Positions 33,612 through 41,247 of a stretch of DNA of 64,000 bases are shown here, in pieces. Under the pieces are notes generated by a model. That model searched no databases and was not told the DNA's origin. It saw only the letters and a list, made by a program, of their open reading frames with translations. The translations under genes and the position numbers were made by a program. Positions within the stretch are counted from its first letter, which is position 1. Each line of letters starts with the position of its first letter. The stretch comes from Flavobacteriales bacterium (GTDB lineage Bacteria; Bacteroidota; Bacteroidia; Flavobacteriales_F; PHOS-HE28): NCBI GenBank assembly GCA_016700415.1, contig CP065018.1, forward strand, positions 2,858,001 through 2,922,000, written 5' to 3'.

Positions 33612-34856
33612 CTATGGCACCACTACAACTCCGCTCTTAGGAACCGTCGCACCAACAAAGCGCCATAGCACGAATTGCCCGCCAGGCCACGAGATCCGTT
33701 GATCACTACGAGCATCTACTCGTACCGATCGCAGCACACGGCCCTGCGTATCGAACAACTCCAAAGTCCCGGCTTCACCGCCGTTGTGAATGGATAGGCC
33801 ATTCACATCGCTGGTCACTCGGAAGGCCGAAGTCTGAAGTTCCGTGATGCCCGTTGTGGTGACGTCCACTTGGAAGATGCTGGTGTCGGCGCGTCCGCAA
33901 TCGTCCGTGGCGATGTAAGTCACCGTGTAGTTGCCAACGGCAGTGTAGGTATGCGTGAAGCTGCTTTCCATATTCGTGCTGCCGTCGCCCAGGTCCCAGA
34001 AGTTGTTGGTGGTGTTCGTGGAATTCTCGCTGAAGGCCACTTGACCGCCGCCGAGGTCCGTGTGTTCCGGCAAAGCGACCGGATCGTTGACGCCGATGTT
34101 CCATGTGCTCAAACTGTCCAGCACCACGGACGATGCAACCTGTTGCAGGGTGGCTGCGGTCGTTGCATCCAATGTGGAAGTGAAGGTTGCGCCCATGGTT
34201 GTTCTGCGGAAAAAAGTACTGTACATGGTGCAGGCCACCAAGTAGGAGCCGGCAACGCTTGGGTGACTGCCATCTGCTGCATACAGGCCGATCGCCGGGA
34301 ACTCTTCGCGCACGCGCTTCCACGCCATACCGGCGGGCGCACATGCGGTGCTATTGTCCTGCGCCATTTGCAAGTAGTTGATCCGTAGTTGCTCTTGCAT
34401 GCCCTCGTATGTGCAGACCGGCGGCCAGGATGCGCAGTTGTCCGCATCGCCGTTCTCGCGGCCCCAGGTCATGTAGAACACGGGTTCCGCGCACGGGGAA
34501 TGGGCACGGATGCTGTCCACTAATGCGGTCGCGTAGGGCAAGGATTCTGCGGCTACTTGCGCCGGCGGAAAGGAGGGAAGTTGGCTTTGCTCCTGCAACA
34601 CCACGTAATTCCATCCGCCTTGGTCGATCAGGTTCTGCGTGGCCGTATTGGTGGTATGCCCGTTGAACGTGTAGCCGCCCGGTGTGGAGCTGTTGACGAC
34701 CAACGTGTCCCCCAAGGAGAGCGCCAGTTGCCGGGTCAACTCCGGCAGGTTGTTCACTGCGGTGTAGCTGTTGCCGATAAAGAGCACGCGCGTGGTCTGC
34801 GCACTGGCGGAACCGATCGTTCCGAGGAGGATCAGAAATGCGAAGAGATGCTTCAT
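33612..34856 (-). CDS. Secreted SGNH-type hydrolase with PKD and T9SS domains
   Basis: 414 residues from the ATG at 34856 (signal peptide LILLGTIGSASAQ); the frame extends up but is not protein-like and crosses a TACCTTCA promoter box. RVLFIGNSYTAVNNLP carries the block I Ser (GNS), later YVVLQEQSQLP, TWGRENGD, and DGSHPSVAGSYL with the catalytic Asp-His pair, as in the DUF4886/SGNH group. Then a PKD-like domain (NFWDLGDGSTNMESSFTHTYTAVGNYTVTY) and a C-terminal sorting domain. Probably an extracellular carbohydrate esterase; substrate unknown. Confidence 0.85.
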   Translation of the reverse strand: MKHLFAFLILLGTIGSASAQTTRVLFIGNSYTAVNNLPELTRQLALSLGDTLVVNSSTPGGYTFNGHTTNTATQNLIDQGGWNYVVLQEQSQLPSFPPAQVAAESLPYATALVDSIRAHSPCAEPVFYMTWGRENGDADNCASWPPVCTYEGMQEQLRINYLQMAQDNSTACAPAGMAWKRVREEFPAIGLYAADGSHPSVAGSYLVACTMYSTFFRRTTMGATFTSTLDATTAATLQQVASSVVLDSLSTWNIGVNDPVALPEHTDLGGGQVAFSENSTNTTNNFWDLGDGSTNMESSFTHTYTAVGNYTVTYIATDDCGRADTSIFQVDVTTTGITELQTSAFRVTSDVNGLSIHNGGEAGTLELFDTQGRVLRSVRVDARSDQRISWPGGQFVLWRFVGATVPKSGVVVVP

Positions 34857-34860
34857 GGCG

Positions 34861-34868
34861 TGAAGGTA
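34861..34868 (-). promoter_or_regulatory. -7 promoter-like element (TACCTTCA) for the SGNH hydrolase
   Basis: Two mismatches to TAnnTTTG, placed 4 bases before the ATG at 34856. Confidence 0.4.
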
Positions 34869-34962
34869 GAGGGTCATGGGATCAACGTCCGCACGGTCTT
34901 GCGAAGTGGCACCGCGAAAAGGCATTTCTTTGCGTTCTTCGTGCCCATAGCGGTAGAAAGAC

Positions 34963-35973
34963 ATGGTCAACGGCAAAGAAGCATTCGTGGAGGAGTTCGT
35001 GCTGCATCGCATCGGTGCTGAGGGCGAGCCCAGCGTGTTCAGCGACTTCAGCGCGGTGATCAAGGGCGAATTGGAGCAGCAGTTCCTGCGGAAGCTCTTC
35101 CTGCGGCCCTTCACGAACATGGCCTTCACCTGCGAGTTCGCCTCGGAGAAGAGCACTTTGCGTCAGCTGTGCACGAAGATCTATGACGGTGAAAGCATCG
35201 TGGAGAACTCCGTGGCCATCGCCAAACAGCTCATCGCCGTGGCCCAGGAAGACAAGATGCCGGGCGGTGATCTGATCGTGGCGAAGTTCAGCGCGGTGGA
35301 GGTCGGCGGCGCGGAACATGAGGCAGTGGGCATCTTCAAATTCGATGAGAAAGAAGTTTTTCTGGAAAGCAGACTGAAGGACGAAACCATCGTACTGCGC
35401 ATGAAGCGAGGGCTGGGCAACAACAAGCCGAACAAGGCCTGCTTGGTGGTCTTCTCCGGGAACTCCCCCACGCTCTTCATCATCGACAACCAGGCGAACA
35501 CCGAATATTGGCAGAAGGATTTCATCGGATCACGGGCGAAGAAGGACCACGTGAACAGCACCAGCGATCGGATGCACATCACCAAGACCTTCATCACCGA
35601 ACAACTACCGCAGGACTTCGTGGTGGAGAAGGCCGACCAGATCGACCTGCTGAACCGCTCCGTGGATTACTTCAAGAACCATACGGAATTCGACCAGGAC
35701 GAATTCACGCAGGAAGTATTCCAGGAAGAGAAGGCCATCCAGTCCTACAAAGAATACAGCGACCGCTACCAGAAGGAGAACGACGTGCAGGTGCAGGACA
35801 ACTTCGAGATCTCCTCTCACGCTGTGAAGAAGCAGGCGCGCGTGTTCAAGAGCGTCCTGAAGCTGGACAAGAATTTCCACATCTACATCCACGGCGACCG
35901 CAACAAGATCGAGCATGGCGTAGATGAGATCGGAAGGAAGTTCTACAAGATCTTCTACGAGCAGGAGTCGTGA
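34963..35973 (+). CDS. Nucleoid-associated protein (NdpA/37K family)
   Basis: 336 residues. The order of conserved segments (FLRKLFLRPF, SIVENSVAIAKQLI, PGGDLIVAKFSAVEV, AVGIFKFDEKEVFLE, ANTEYWQKDFIG, KADQIDLLNRSVDYFKNH) matches the Bacteroidota branch of the nucleoid-associated protein family related to YejK. Likely cytoplasmic DNA-binding; exact role unknown. It is divergent from the SGNH hydrolase and convergent with moaA. Confidence 0.8.
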   Translation: MVNGKEAFVEEFVLHRIGAEGEPSVFSDFSAVIKGELEQQFLRKLFLRPFTNMAFTCEFASEKSTLRQLCTKIYDGESIVENSVAIAKQLIAVAQEDKMPGGDLIVAKFSAVEVGGAEHEAVGIFKFDEKEVFLESRLKDETIVLRMKRGLGNNKPNKACLVVFSGNSPTLFIIDNQANTEYWQKDFIGSRAKKDHVNSTSDRMHITKTFITEQLPQDFVVEKADQIDLLNRSVDYFKNHTEFDQDEFTQEVFQEEKAIQSYKEYSDRYQKENDVQVQDNFEISSHAVKKQARVFKSVLKLDKNFHIYIHGDRNKIEHGVDEIGRKFYKIFYEQES

Positions 35974-35977
35974 GTTC

Positions 35978-36007
35978 CATCAACGTCTCACGCAGTTGAC
36001 GTTGATG
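35978..36007. terminator. Hairpin terminator between convergent genes
   Basis: CATCAACGTC (35978-35987) and GACGTTGATG (35998-36007) form a perfect 10-bp stem with a 10-base loop, followed by CCCTTTTG on the + strand. It lies 5 bases after the nucleoid-associated gene and before the moaA end. The T-run is short, so strength is uncertain. Confidence 0.6.
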
Positions 36008-36074
36008 CCCTTTTGTAGCGTTGTAGTTCACGTGTCCTCAGGATCCCCTTCGGGAGATCGCTGAGGGAACTAGT

Positions 36075-37067
36075 TCACCCCCCGATGCTCACCATAGGTC
36101 TGCTGCTCAGATCGTGCAGCACTTCTTCCTGCTTGTCCAAATTGAACTGAGGTAATCCTCCCAGCATCTTGTGCTTCGCCAGCACGTTCGCTTCGATCAA
36201 GGAGGAAACATCCTCACCGCTGCGCAACGCTGAAAGCAGGTCGGTCTCCTCGCGGGCGAAGAGGCAGTTGCGCAGCTTGCCTTCCGCCGTCAGGCGCAGG
36301 CGATCGCAGTTTCCGCAGAAGGGCTCGGTCACTGTGCTGATCACCGCGAAGGTGCCTTGCCAGCCTTTCACGCGGTAGGCCTTGGCGGTGCTGTGCGGGT
36401 CGTCGTCGAGCTTTTCGATCGTGTGCGCGCTGCCGATGCGGCCGAGCATTTCGCTGTACGTGTACACGCGCTCACGGCCCCACAGATTGCCGGCGAAGGG
36501 CATGAACTCGATGAAACGCACATGCACCGGCCGGTCACGGGTAAGCTCCGTGAAGCGCAGCAGCTCATCATCGTTCACGCCGCGCATCACAACCATGTTC
36601 AGCTTCACGTGCAGGCCGCGATCGATCGCCTGTTCGATGTTCGCCAGCACGCGGTCGTGGCCATCGCGGCGGGAGAGGGTGCGGAAGCGCTCCGCATCAA
36701 AAGTATCCAAGCTGATGTTGACGCTCTTCAATCCGGCGGAGATCAGCTGGTCCAGGAAGAGGTGCAGGCGCGTCGCATTGGTGGTCAATCCCAGCTTCAC
36801 CGGCAGTTGCGCCATGTCACGGACGAGATCCACCACGTCCGGCCGCATCAATGGTTCACCGCCTGTCAGTCGGATCTTAGTGATGCCGTATTGCTCCACG
36901 AAGAGCTTTGCCAGTGTGCGGATCTCTTCCCGCGTCATCAGCTCATCGCGTTTCAGGAACTGCTGATCCTCGGGCATGCAGTAGGTGCAGCGCAGGTCGC
37001 ACTTGTCCACGATGCTGATGCGCAGGTTGCGATGGGTGCGGGAATAGCGGTCGGTAAGCAAAGTCAT
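36075..37067 (-). CDS. moaA: GTP 3',8-cyclase
   Basis: 330 residues from the ATG at 37067. Radical-SAM cluster CDLRCTYC (Cys23, 27, 30), SAM-binding LTGGEPLMRPD, second cluster PFCGNCDRLRLTAEGKLRNC, and the C-terminal Gly-Gly needed for activity (ends SIGG). It converts GTP to 3',8-cyclo-GTP, the first Moco step, which MoaC completes. A perfect TACCTTTG box (37075-37082) ends 7 bases before the start and rules out the longer upstream frame. Confidence 0.97.
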   Translation of the reverse strand: MTLLTDRYSRTHRNLRISIVDKCDLRCTYCMPEDQQFLKRDELMTREEIRTLAKLFVEQYGITKIRLTGGEPLMRPDVVDLVRDMAQLPVKLGLTTNATRLHLFLDQLISAGLKSVNISLDTFDAERFRTLSRRDGHDRVLANIEQAIDRGLHVKLNMVVMRGVNDDELLRFTELTRDRPVHVRFIEFMPFAGNLWGRERVYTYSEMLGRIGSAHTIEKLDDDPHSTAKAYRVKGWQGTFAVISTVTEPFCGNCDRLRLTAEGKLRNCLFAREETDLLSALRSGEDVSSLIEANVLAKHKMLGGLPQFNLDKQEEVLHDLSSRPMVSIGG

Positions 37068-37074
37068 GACCATG

Positions 37075-37082
37075 CAAAGGTA
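37075..37082 (-). promoter_or_regulatory. -7 promoter element (TACCTTTG) for moaA
   Basis: Perfect TAnnTTTG on the minus strand. A first ATG at 37073 directly follows it, so the second ATG at 37067 is the more likely start. Confidence 0.65.
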
Positions 37083-37160
37083 CCGTGGTGTGGTCGGGAC
37101 CGCCCGGACATTCTTCCGGCCCCTGTTATGGATGCCGGGGGATCCCCGAACTTCGCCTCC

Positions 37161-37733
37161 ATGAAGCCCGATGAAAAGGTGCGCTGTCCGTGGTGCCTGA
37201 AGGACGACATATACAAGCGTTATCATGATGAGGTCTGGGGCGTACCCGAGCATGACGACCGCAAGCTCTTCGCGAAGCTGATCTTGGATGGAGCGCAGGC
37301 GGGCCTGAGCTGGTATACCATTCTGATCCGTACGGAGAGCTATGCGAAGGCGTACAACAATTGGGACGCCAAAAAAGTCGCGCGCTATGGCGAGAAGGAC
37401 GTTGAGCGCTTGATGAACGACGCAGGCATCATCCGCAACCGCTCCAAGATCATGGCCTCCATCAGTAATGCACAGGCGTATTTGAAGATCATGGAGGACG
37501 GCCCCGGCTCTTTCGATCGCTTCTTGTGGAAGCATGTACACGGCAAGACCAAGGTGAACAGGGTGAAGCAGATGAGCGATGTGCCTGTGTCCACGCCCGA
37601 AAGCGATGCCATGAGCAACGACCTGAAGAAGCATGGTTTCAAATTCACGGGCACCACCATCGTGTATGCGTTCATGCAGGCCTGCGGCATGGTGGACGAC
37701 CATATGGTGACGTGCTGGAGAAAGAAGGGGTGA
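37161..37733 (+). CDS. tag: DNA-3-methyladenine glycosylase I
   Basis: 190 residues from the ATG at 37161 (an in-frame ATG at 37128 would add 11 residues). Zinc ligands as in E. coli Tag: Cys in VRCPWC, His in YHDEVWGVPEHD, and the C-terminal DDHMVTC. DGAQAGLSWYTIL, DAGIIRNRSKI and GFKFTGTTIVYAFMQACGMVDDH are diagnostic. At the position of E. coli Glu38, which contacts the damaged base, the protein has Asp. It removes 3-methyladenine from DNA. It sits between moaA and fdhD for no obvious functional reason; the fdhD ATG is 5 bases after its stop. Confidence 0.93.
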   Translation: MKPDEKVRCPWCLKDDIYKRYHDEVWGVPEHDDRKLFAKLILDGAQAGLSWYTILIRTESYAKAYNNWDAKKVARYGEKDVERLMNDAGIIRNRSKIMASISNAQAYLKIMEDGPGSFDRFLWKHVHGKTKVNRVKQMSDVPVSTPESDAMSNDLKKHGFKFTGTTIVYAFMQACGMVDDHMVTCWRKKG

Positions 37734-37738
37734 AGAAG

Positions 37739-38590
37739 ATGCGCACACCAGTGTCTCCTATACAGATCACACGCGTCGAACATGGTTCGGCTACAGTGAC
37801 CGATGATATCCTTGTCAGCGAAGAACCCTTGGAGATCCGCCTTGGCCATGGCCCGGAGGAGGACCGCAAGGAGATACAGCTGAGCGTAACCATGCGTACG
37901 CCGGGGAACGATGAGGAGCTGGCGATGGGATTTCTTTTCACCGAAGGCCTTGTCACGGACATGTCCCAAGTGCTGCGCGTGGTACCGTGCGAGAACGTGA
38001 AGGAAGAGGAAAGGGGCAACGTAGTGCGTGTGGAACTTCATCCGGCCGTTGAGATAGAGCCTGCGAAGTGGCAGCGCAACTTCTACACCAGCAGCAGTTG
38101 CGGTGTATGCGGGAAGACCAGCATCGGCGCCGTGCATACGCAATGCGCACGGCCCATTGCCCCGTTCGGACCGATCGATCCGAAGGTGATCACCGCACTG
38201 CCCGGCCGCATGCGCGAAGCGCAGACCGTCTTCAAGCATACCGGAGGCATCCACGCGGCCGCACTTTTCGATCGCGAGGGTAAGCTGCTGATCCTGCGGG
38301 AGGACGTGGGCCGCCACAATGCCGTGGACAAGGTGATCGGAGCCTTGTTGCTGTCTACGCGCTCCCAGCCGGGGATCGGCCCCGGACAACTGACAACTGA
38401 CAACTACCAACTCCTCGTAAGCGGCCGCGCCGGCTTCGAGCTCGTTCAGAAATGCCTCATGGCCGGAATTCCGATGATGGCCGCCGTGGGCGCACCTTCT
38501 TCATTGGCCGTACAGCTGGCGAAAAAAGGAGGGCTAACGCTGGTCGGCTTCCTGTCCGGGGAGCGCTTCAACGTCTACTCAGGCGGGTAG
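37739..38590 (+). CDS. fdhD: Formate dehydrogenase accessory sulfurtransferase FdhD
   Basis: 283 residues from the ATG at 37739. Conserved SSSCGVCGK (Cys121, Cys124), FKHTGGIHAAALFD, REDVGRHNAVDKVIGALLL and VSGRAGFELVQK. FdhD transfers sulfur to the Mo-bisMGD cofactor of formate dehydrogenases. Between GALLL and LLVSGR the protein has a loop several residues longer than usual (about 206-224), coded by GACAACT heptamers. No formate dehydrogenase gene lies in the window. Confidence 0.94.
   Translation: MRTPVSPIQITRVEHGSATVTDDILVSEEPLEIRLGHGPEEDRKEIQLSVTMRTPGNDEELAMGFLFTEGLVTDMSQVLRVVPCENVKEEERGNVVRVELHPAVEIEPAKWQRNFYTSSSCGVCGKTSIGAVHTQCARPIAPFGPIDPKVITALPGRMREAQTVFKHTGGIHAAALFDREGKLLILREDVGRHNAVDKVIGALLLSTRSQPGIGPGQLTTDNYQLLVSGRAGFELVQKCLMAGIPMMAAVGAPSSLAVQLAKKGGLTLVGFLSGERFNVYSGG
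38385..38412 (+). repeat. GACAACT heptamer array inside fdhD
   Basis: Three perfect tandem GACAACT units (38385-38405) followed by the variant ACCAACT (38406-38412). The unit is 7 bases, so each copy is read in a different frame (QLTTDNYQL); the gene frame is kept. Confidence 0.75.
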
Positions 38591-38680
38591 CGCTTATTGG
38601 TAAGGAATCCTGATGATCGTCAGGATGCACCGTTTCCGGGCCGGATAACTTGCACCCTCATTTTGAAGGACGGATCGGAC

Positions 38681-39112
38681 ATGGACAACACCCCCCCGGA
38701 AAAGGCCTCTGGGCAGCCGCGCGAAAAGGGTGACATCCGGACGATCGAGGACGTTCGCCTCTTGGTGGACACGTTTTATGGCCGCGCCCGCTTGGATGAG
38801 CTGGTAGGCCCCATCTTCAACGATACCATCCAGGACCGTTGGCCGGAGCACTTGGCCAAGCTCTACAACTTCTGGCAGACCATCCTCTTGGGGCAGCACA
38901 CCTACAACGGAAGCCCTTTTCTGCCACACGCGAAGCTTCCGATCGATAAGCGCCACTTTGACCGTTGGTTGCAGCTTTTCCACGGTACGTTGAGCGATCT
39001 TTTTGAAGGTCCCACGACCGAGGAGGCCAAACAACGCTCGGTGATGATGGCGCAGATGTTCCAATTCAGAATGGCCGAGCACGCGCGTGCTGGTACCACA
39101 CCCGTCCGCTGA
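38681..39112 (+). CDS. Group III truncated haemoglobin
   Basis: 143 residues from the ATG at 38681; the frame is open upstream only from a TTG. IEDVRLLVDTFYGRARLDELVGPIFN, LYNFWQTILLGQHTYNGSPFLPHAKLPI and DKRHFDRWLQLF are typical of class III (trHbP) proteins; the His in KRHFDRW is the likely proximal haem ligand. Such proteins bind O2/NO and often occur with nitrosative-stress genes, as here. Coupled to the next gene by TGATG. Confidence 0.9.
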   Translation: MDNTPPEKASGQPREKGDIRTIEDVRLLVDTFYGRARLDELVGPIFNDTIQDRWPEHLAKLYNFWQTILLGQHTYNGSPFLPHAKLPIDKRHFDRWLQLFHGTLSDLFEGPTTEEAKQRSVMMAQMFQFRMAEHARAGTTPVR

Positions 39113-39591
39113 TGACGGTGGTGAAGCATCCGGTCGCTCTGGTCGCGGTGTTCACGTGGCTTGGGCTCGTTGTGGGGATCGCCTTCATGGCCTCCTGGCT
39201 CAAGTACCGCGCTTTCGGGGTTTCCCTTCCCGTGGGTGCGGGCATCGACATGAAGCTGCTACCCGCGTTGCTGCGGGTGGAGTGGGTGCTGGCCTTGGCC
39301 ATTGTGGCCGATCTGCTCTTGGGCAAGTCCTCTATGCTCATGCTCGCCCTGGTCGCGGTCCCGTTGCTTTTGCTCGCCGTCCAGACCCTTTGGCTTCAAC
39401 CGGCCATGGACGCCGACGCCTTGCTGGTGTTCCATGGACAGAGCGGTGCAGGCACCGGTCTTCGGACGGTGAATACCGCAGTGGAGGCCGTGAAGGTCAC
39501 TGCGCTGGCCGCGCTGGGCGTCGCACAATTCTCACGCCTATCAACCCGCGCCGGGGACCCGGCGATCAACGACCAAAACACACGATCATGA
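39112..39591 (+). CDS. Small integral membrane protein of the nitrosative-stress cassette
   Basis: 159 residues, about four membrane helices (VALVAVFTWLGLVVGIAFMASWL; LLPALLRVEWVLALAIVADLLL; MLMLALVAVPLLLLAVQTLWL; AVEAVKVTALAALGVAQFSRL). No cytochrome-type histidine pairs are obvious. It is locked between the haemoglobin and Ric genes by overlapping start/stop codons, so it probably serves the same response. Family unknown to me. Confidence 0.78.
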   Translation: MTVVKHPVALVAVFTWLGLVVGIAFMASWLKYRAFGVSLPVGAGIDMKLLPALLRVEWVLALAIVADLLLGKSSMLMLALVAVPLLLLAVQTLWLQPAMDADALLVFHGQSGAGTGLRTVNTAVEAVKVTALAALGVAQFSRLSTRAGDPAINDQNTRS

Positions 39592-40322
39592 AGATCACAC
39601 CCGAACGGACCGTGGGGTCCATCGTCGCCGAGGATTATCGTGCGGCGGCCGTGCTCACCAAGTACGGCATTGACTTCTGCTGCAAGGGCGGCCGCTCCGT
39701 GCAGGAAGTTTGCGAGAACAAGAACATCGACCAGAACAAACTGGCCGAGGATATCACCACACTTCTGGCCCGTGATGCCAAGAGCGGTGACGATGCCCGC
39801 ACCTGGCCCTTGGACCAGCTCGCGGACCATGTGGAGACGGTACACCACCGGTACGTGGAGGAGCGCGGACCGATCATTCAACAGTACTTGGCCAAGCTCT
39901 GCAGGGTGCATGGCGAGCGCCATCCGGAGCTGTTCACGATCAATGATGAGTTCAACGCTTGTGTGGGGGCCATGGCCTCACACATGAAAAAGGAGGAGCT
40001 GGTGCTCTTCCCCTTCGTGCGCAACCTGGCCAAGAGCGAGCGTAGCAATGAGCCGTTCAAGACACCGCACTTCGGAACGGTGGAGAACCCGGTTAACATG
40101 ATGATGGAGGATCACGTCGCCGAGGGCGAGCGCTTCGAACGCATGGGTGCCGTCAGTGACAGCTTCACCCCGCCAGCGGACGGATGTGCCACATATGCCA
40201 CGGCCTTCAGCATGCTGAAAGAGTTCGAGGAGGACCTGCACCTGCACATTCACTTGGAGAACAACATCATGTTCCCCCGTGCGATAGCGTTGGAGAGGAG
40301 CTTGGCGCATGTCGCCAATTAA
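39588..40322 (+). CDS. Iron-sulfur cluster repair di-iron protein (Ric/YtfE/ScdA)
   Basis: 244 residues from the ATG at 39588. N-terminal DUF542 segment TVGSIVAEDYRAAAVLTKYGIDFCCKGG with its Cys pair, then a four-helix hemerythrin-like domain with His ligands (HVETVHHRY, ASHMKKEE, MMEDHVAEGERF, HIHLENNIMFP). It repairs Fe-S clusters damaged by NO or oxidants. Starts inside the previous stop (ATGA) and overlaps the following hemerythrin gene by 14 bases. Confidence 0.94.
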   Translation: MKITPERTVGSIVAEDYRAAAVLTKYGIDFCCKGGRSVQEVCENKNIDQNKLAEDITTLLARDAKSGDDARTWPLDQLADHVETVHHRYVEERGPIIQQYLAKLCRVHGERHPELFTINDEFNACVGAMASHMKKEELVLFPFVRNLAKSERSNEPFKTPHFGTVENPVNMMMEDHVAEGERFERMGAVSDSFTPPADGCATYATAFSMLKEFEEDLHLHIHLENNIMFPRAIALERSLAHVAN

Positions 40323-40776
40323 GCGACTTCCTGAACTACAGGGGATCAGCCGTGAGCACCACGACGGGCTCCTGCTGAGCTGGAAGATCAGGGCGGGCAC
40401 CGCGAAAGGCGTGGCGCCCGCCCGCATACGCCGTTATTGCAGACGTTTTCTCCGGGAACAGCTCAAACCTCATTTCAACATCGAGGAAAGCGTGCTGTTC
40501 CCCGTCCTCGGCATGGATCATCCCGGCGTGCGCAAGGCCATGGCGGAGCACCGGCGCCTACAGCGGTTGATCAATGGCAACAGTGATGCGGTGGTGGCCG
40601 TGGCTTTGGTCGAGGAGGAACTGGAGGCGCACATCCGTTTTGAGGAACGGCATCTGTTCAACCTGATCCAGAAGGCGGCTACGCCGGAGCAGCTCGCGGA
40701 AATTGAGCGGGCGCATGCGGACCTGCCCCAGCAGGAGGCCAAGGGAGGCAAGCCGGAGGACGTATTCTGGGAGTGA
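40309..40776 (+). CDS. Hemerythrin-domain protein
   Basis: 155 residues. A single four-helix bundle with the di-iron His/Glu pattern: GISREHHDGLLLSW, LKPHFNIEESVLFP, EHRRLQRL and EAHIRFEERHLFNLI. It overlaps the end of the Ric gene by 14 bases and closes the cassette. Likely binds O2 or NO or senses iron/oxygen. Confidence 0.9.
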   Translation: MSPIKRLPELQGISREHHDGLLLSWKIRAGTAKGVAPARIRRYCRRFLREQLKPHFNIEESVLFPVLGMDHPGVRKAMAEHRRLQRLINGNSDAVVAVALVEEELEAHIRFEERHLFNLIQKAATPEQLAEIERAHADLPQQEAKGGKPEDVFWE

Positions 40777-40783
40777 CCGCTGC

Positions 40784-41167
40784 TCAGCGGATCTTCAACA
40801 GCCAAGCGTGGCTCTGAGCACCGTCCGAGCTGATCCAGAAATAGCACAAGTAGGCTCCGGGATCTTTCAGCAGGGCCGCCAGTTCCGGATGTTCCTGGCT
40901 CGGATAGCACAGATGGAGACGCCCCTTTTCCTTGTCTAACCAAGGTGCCGGGGTTAGATCCGGGGTTTCCGCGATGGTGATCAAGGCGCTTTTTACGATA
41001 CTGTGCTTGGAGCCGGGGGAGCCTTTGAAGAGCAATAGCTCCGGATGTTTACGCGAGCGGCGTTTGATGCTCAGTACTTCCACATGGCCGAAGGACCGAA
41101 GCGCCTTCCCGTCGGTGGCGGGCTGGTCATGGATCATAGGTGCTAAGGCCGAGGCCGGGTCCGACAT
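40784..41167 (-). CDS. Hypothetical cytoplasmic protein
   Basis: 127 residues from the ATG at 41167. There is no signal peptide. Phrases such as HVEVLSIKRRSRKHPELLLFKGS and YLCYFWISSDGAQSHAWLLKIR give real protein character; no family recognised. It is convergent with the hemerythrin gene 8 bases away. A CAACTTTG promoter-like box lies upstream on the minus strand. Confidence 0.65.
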   Translation of the reverse strand: MSDPASALAPMIHDQPATDGKALRSFGHVEVLSIKRRSRKHPELLLFKGSPGSKHSIVKSALITIAETPDLTPAPWLDKEKGRLHLCYPSQEHPELAALLKDPGAYLCYFWISSDGAQSHAWLLKIR

Positions 41168-41247
41168 GGGGCGATGATCTGAACGATGCCCCAAAGTTGG
41201 TGGATCAGCACCGGAAATGCACGCACTTGGCCGAAAAAACCGGGATG

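Noticed and set aside
36357..37160. Long + strand extension of the tag frame over moaA
   Set aside because: It is the antisense of moaA; the sequence is rich in His/Val/Gln and lacks any domain, while moaA on the other strand has every catalytic motif.
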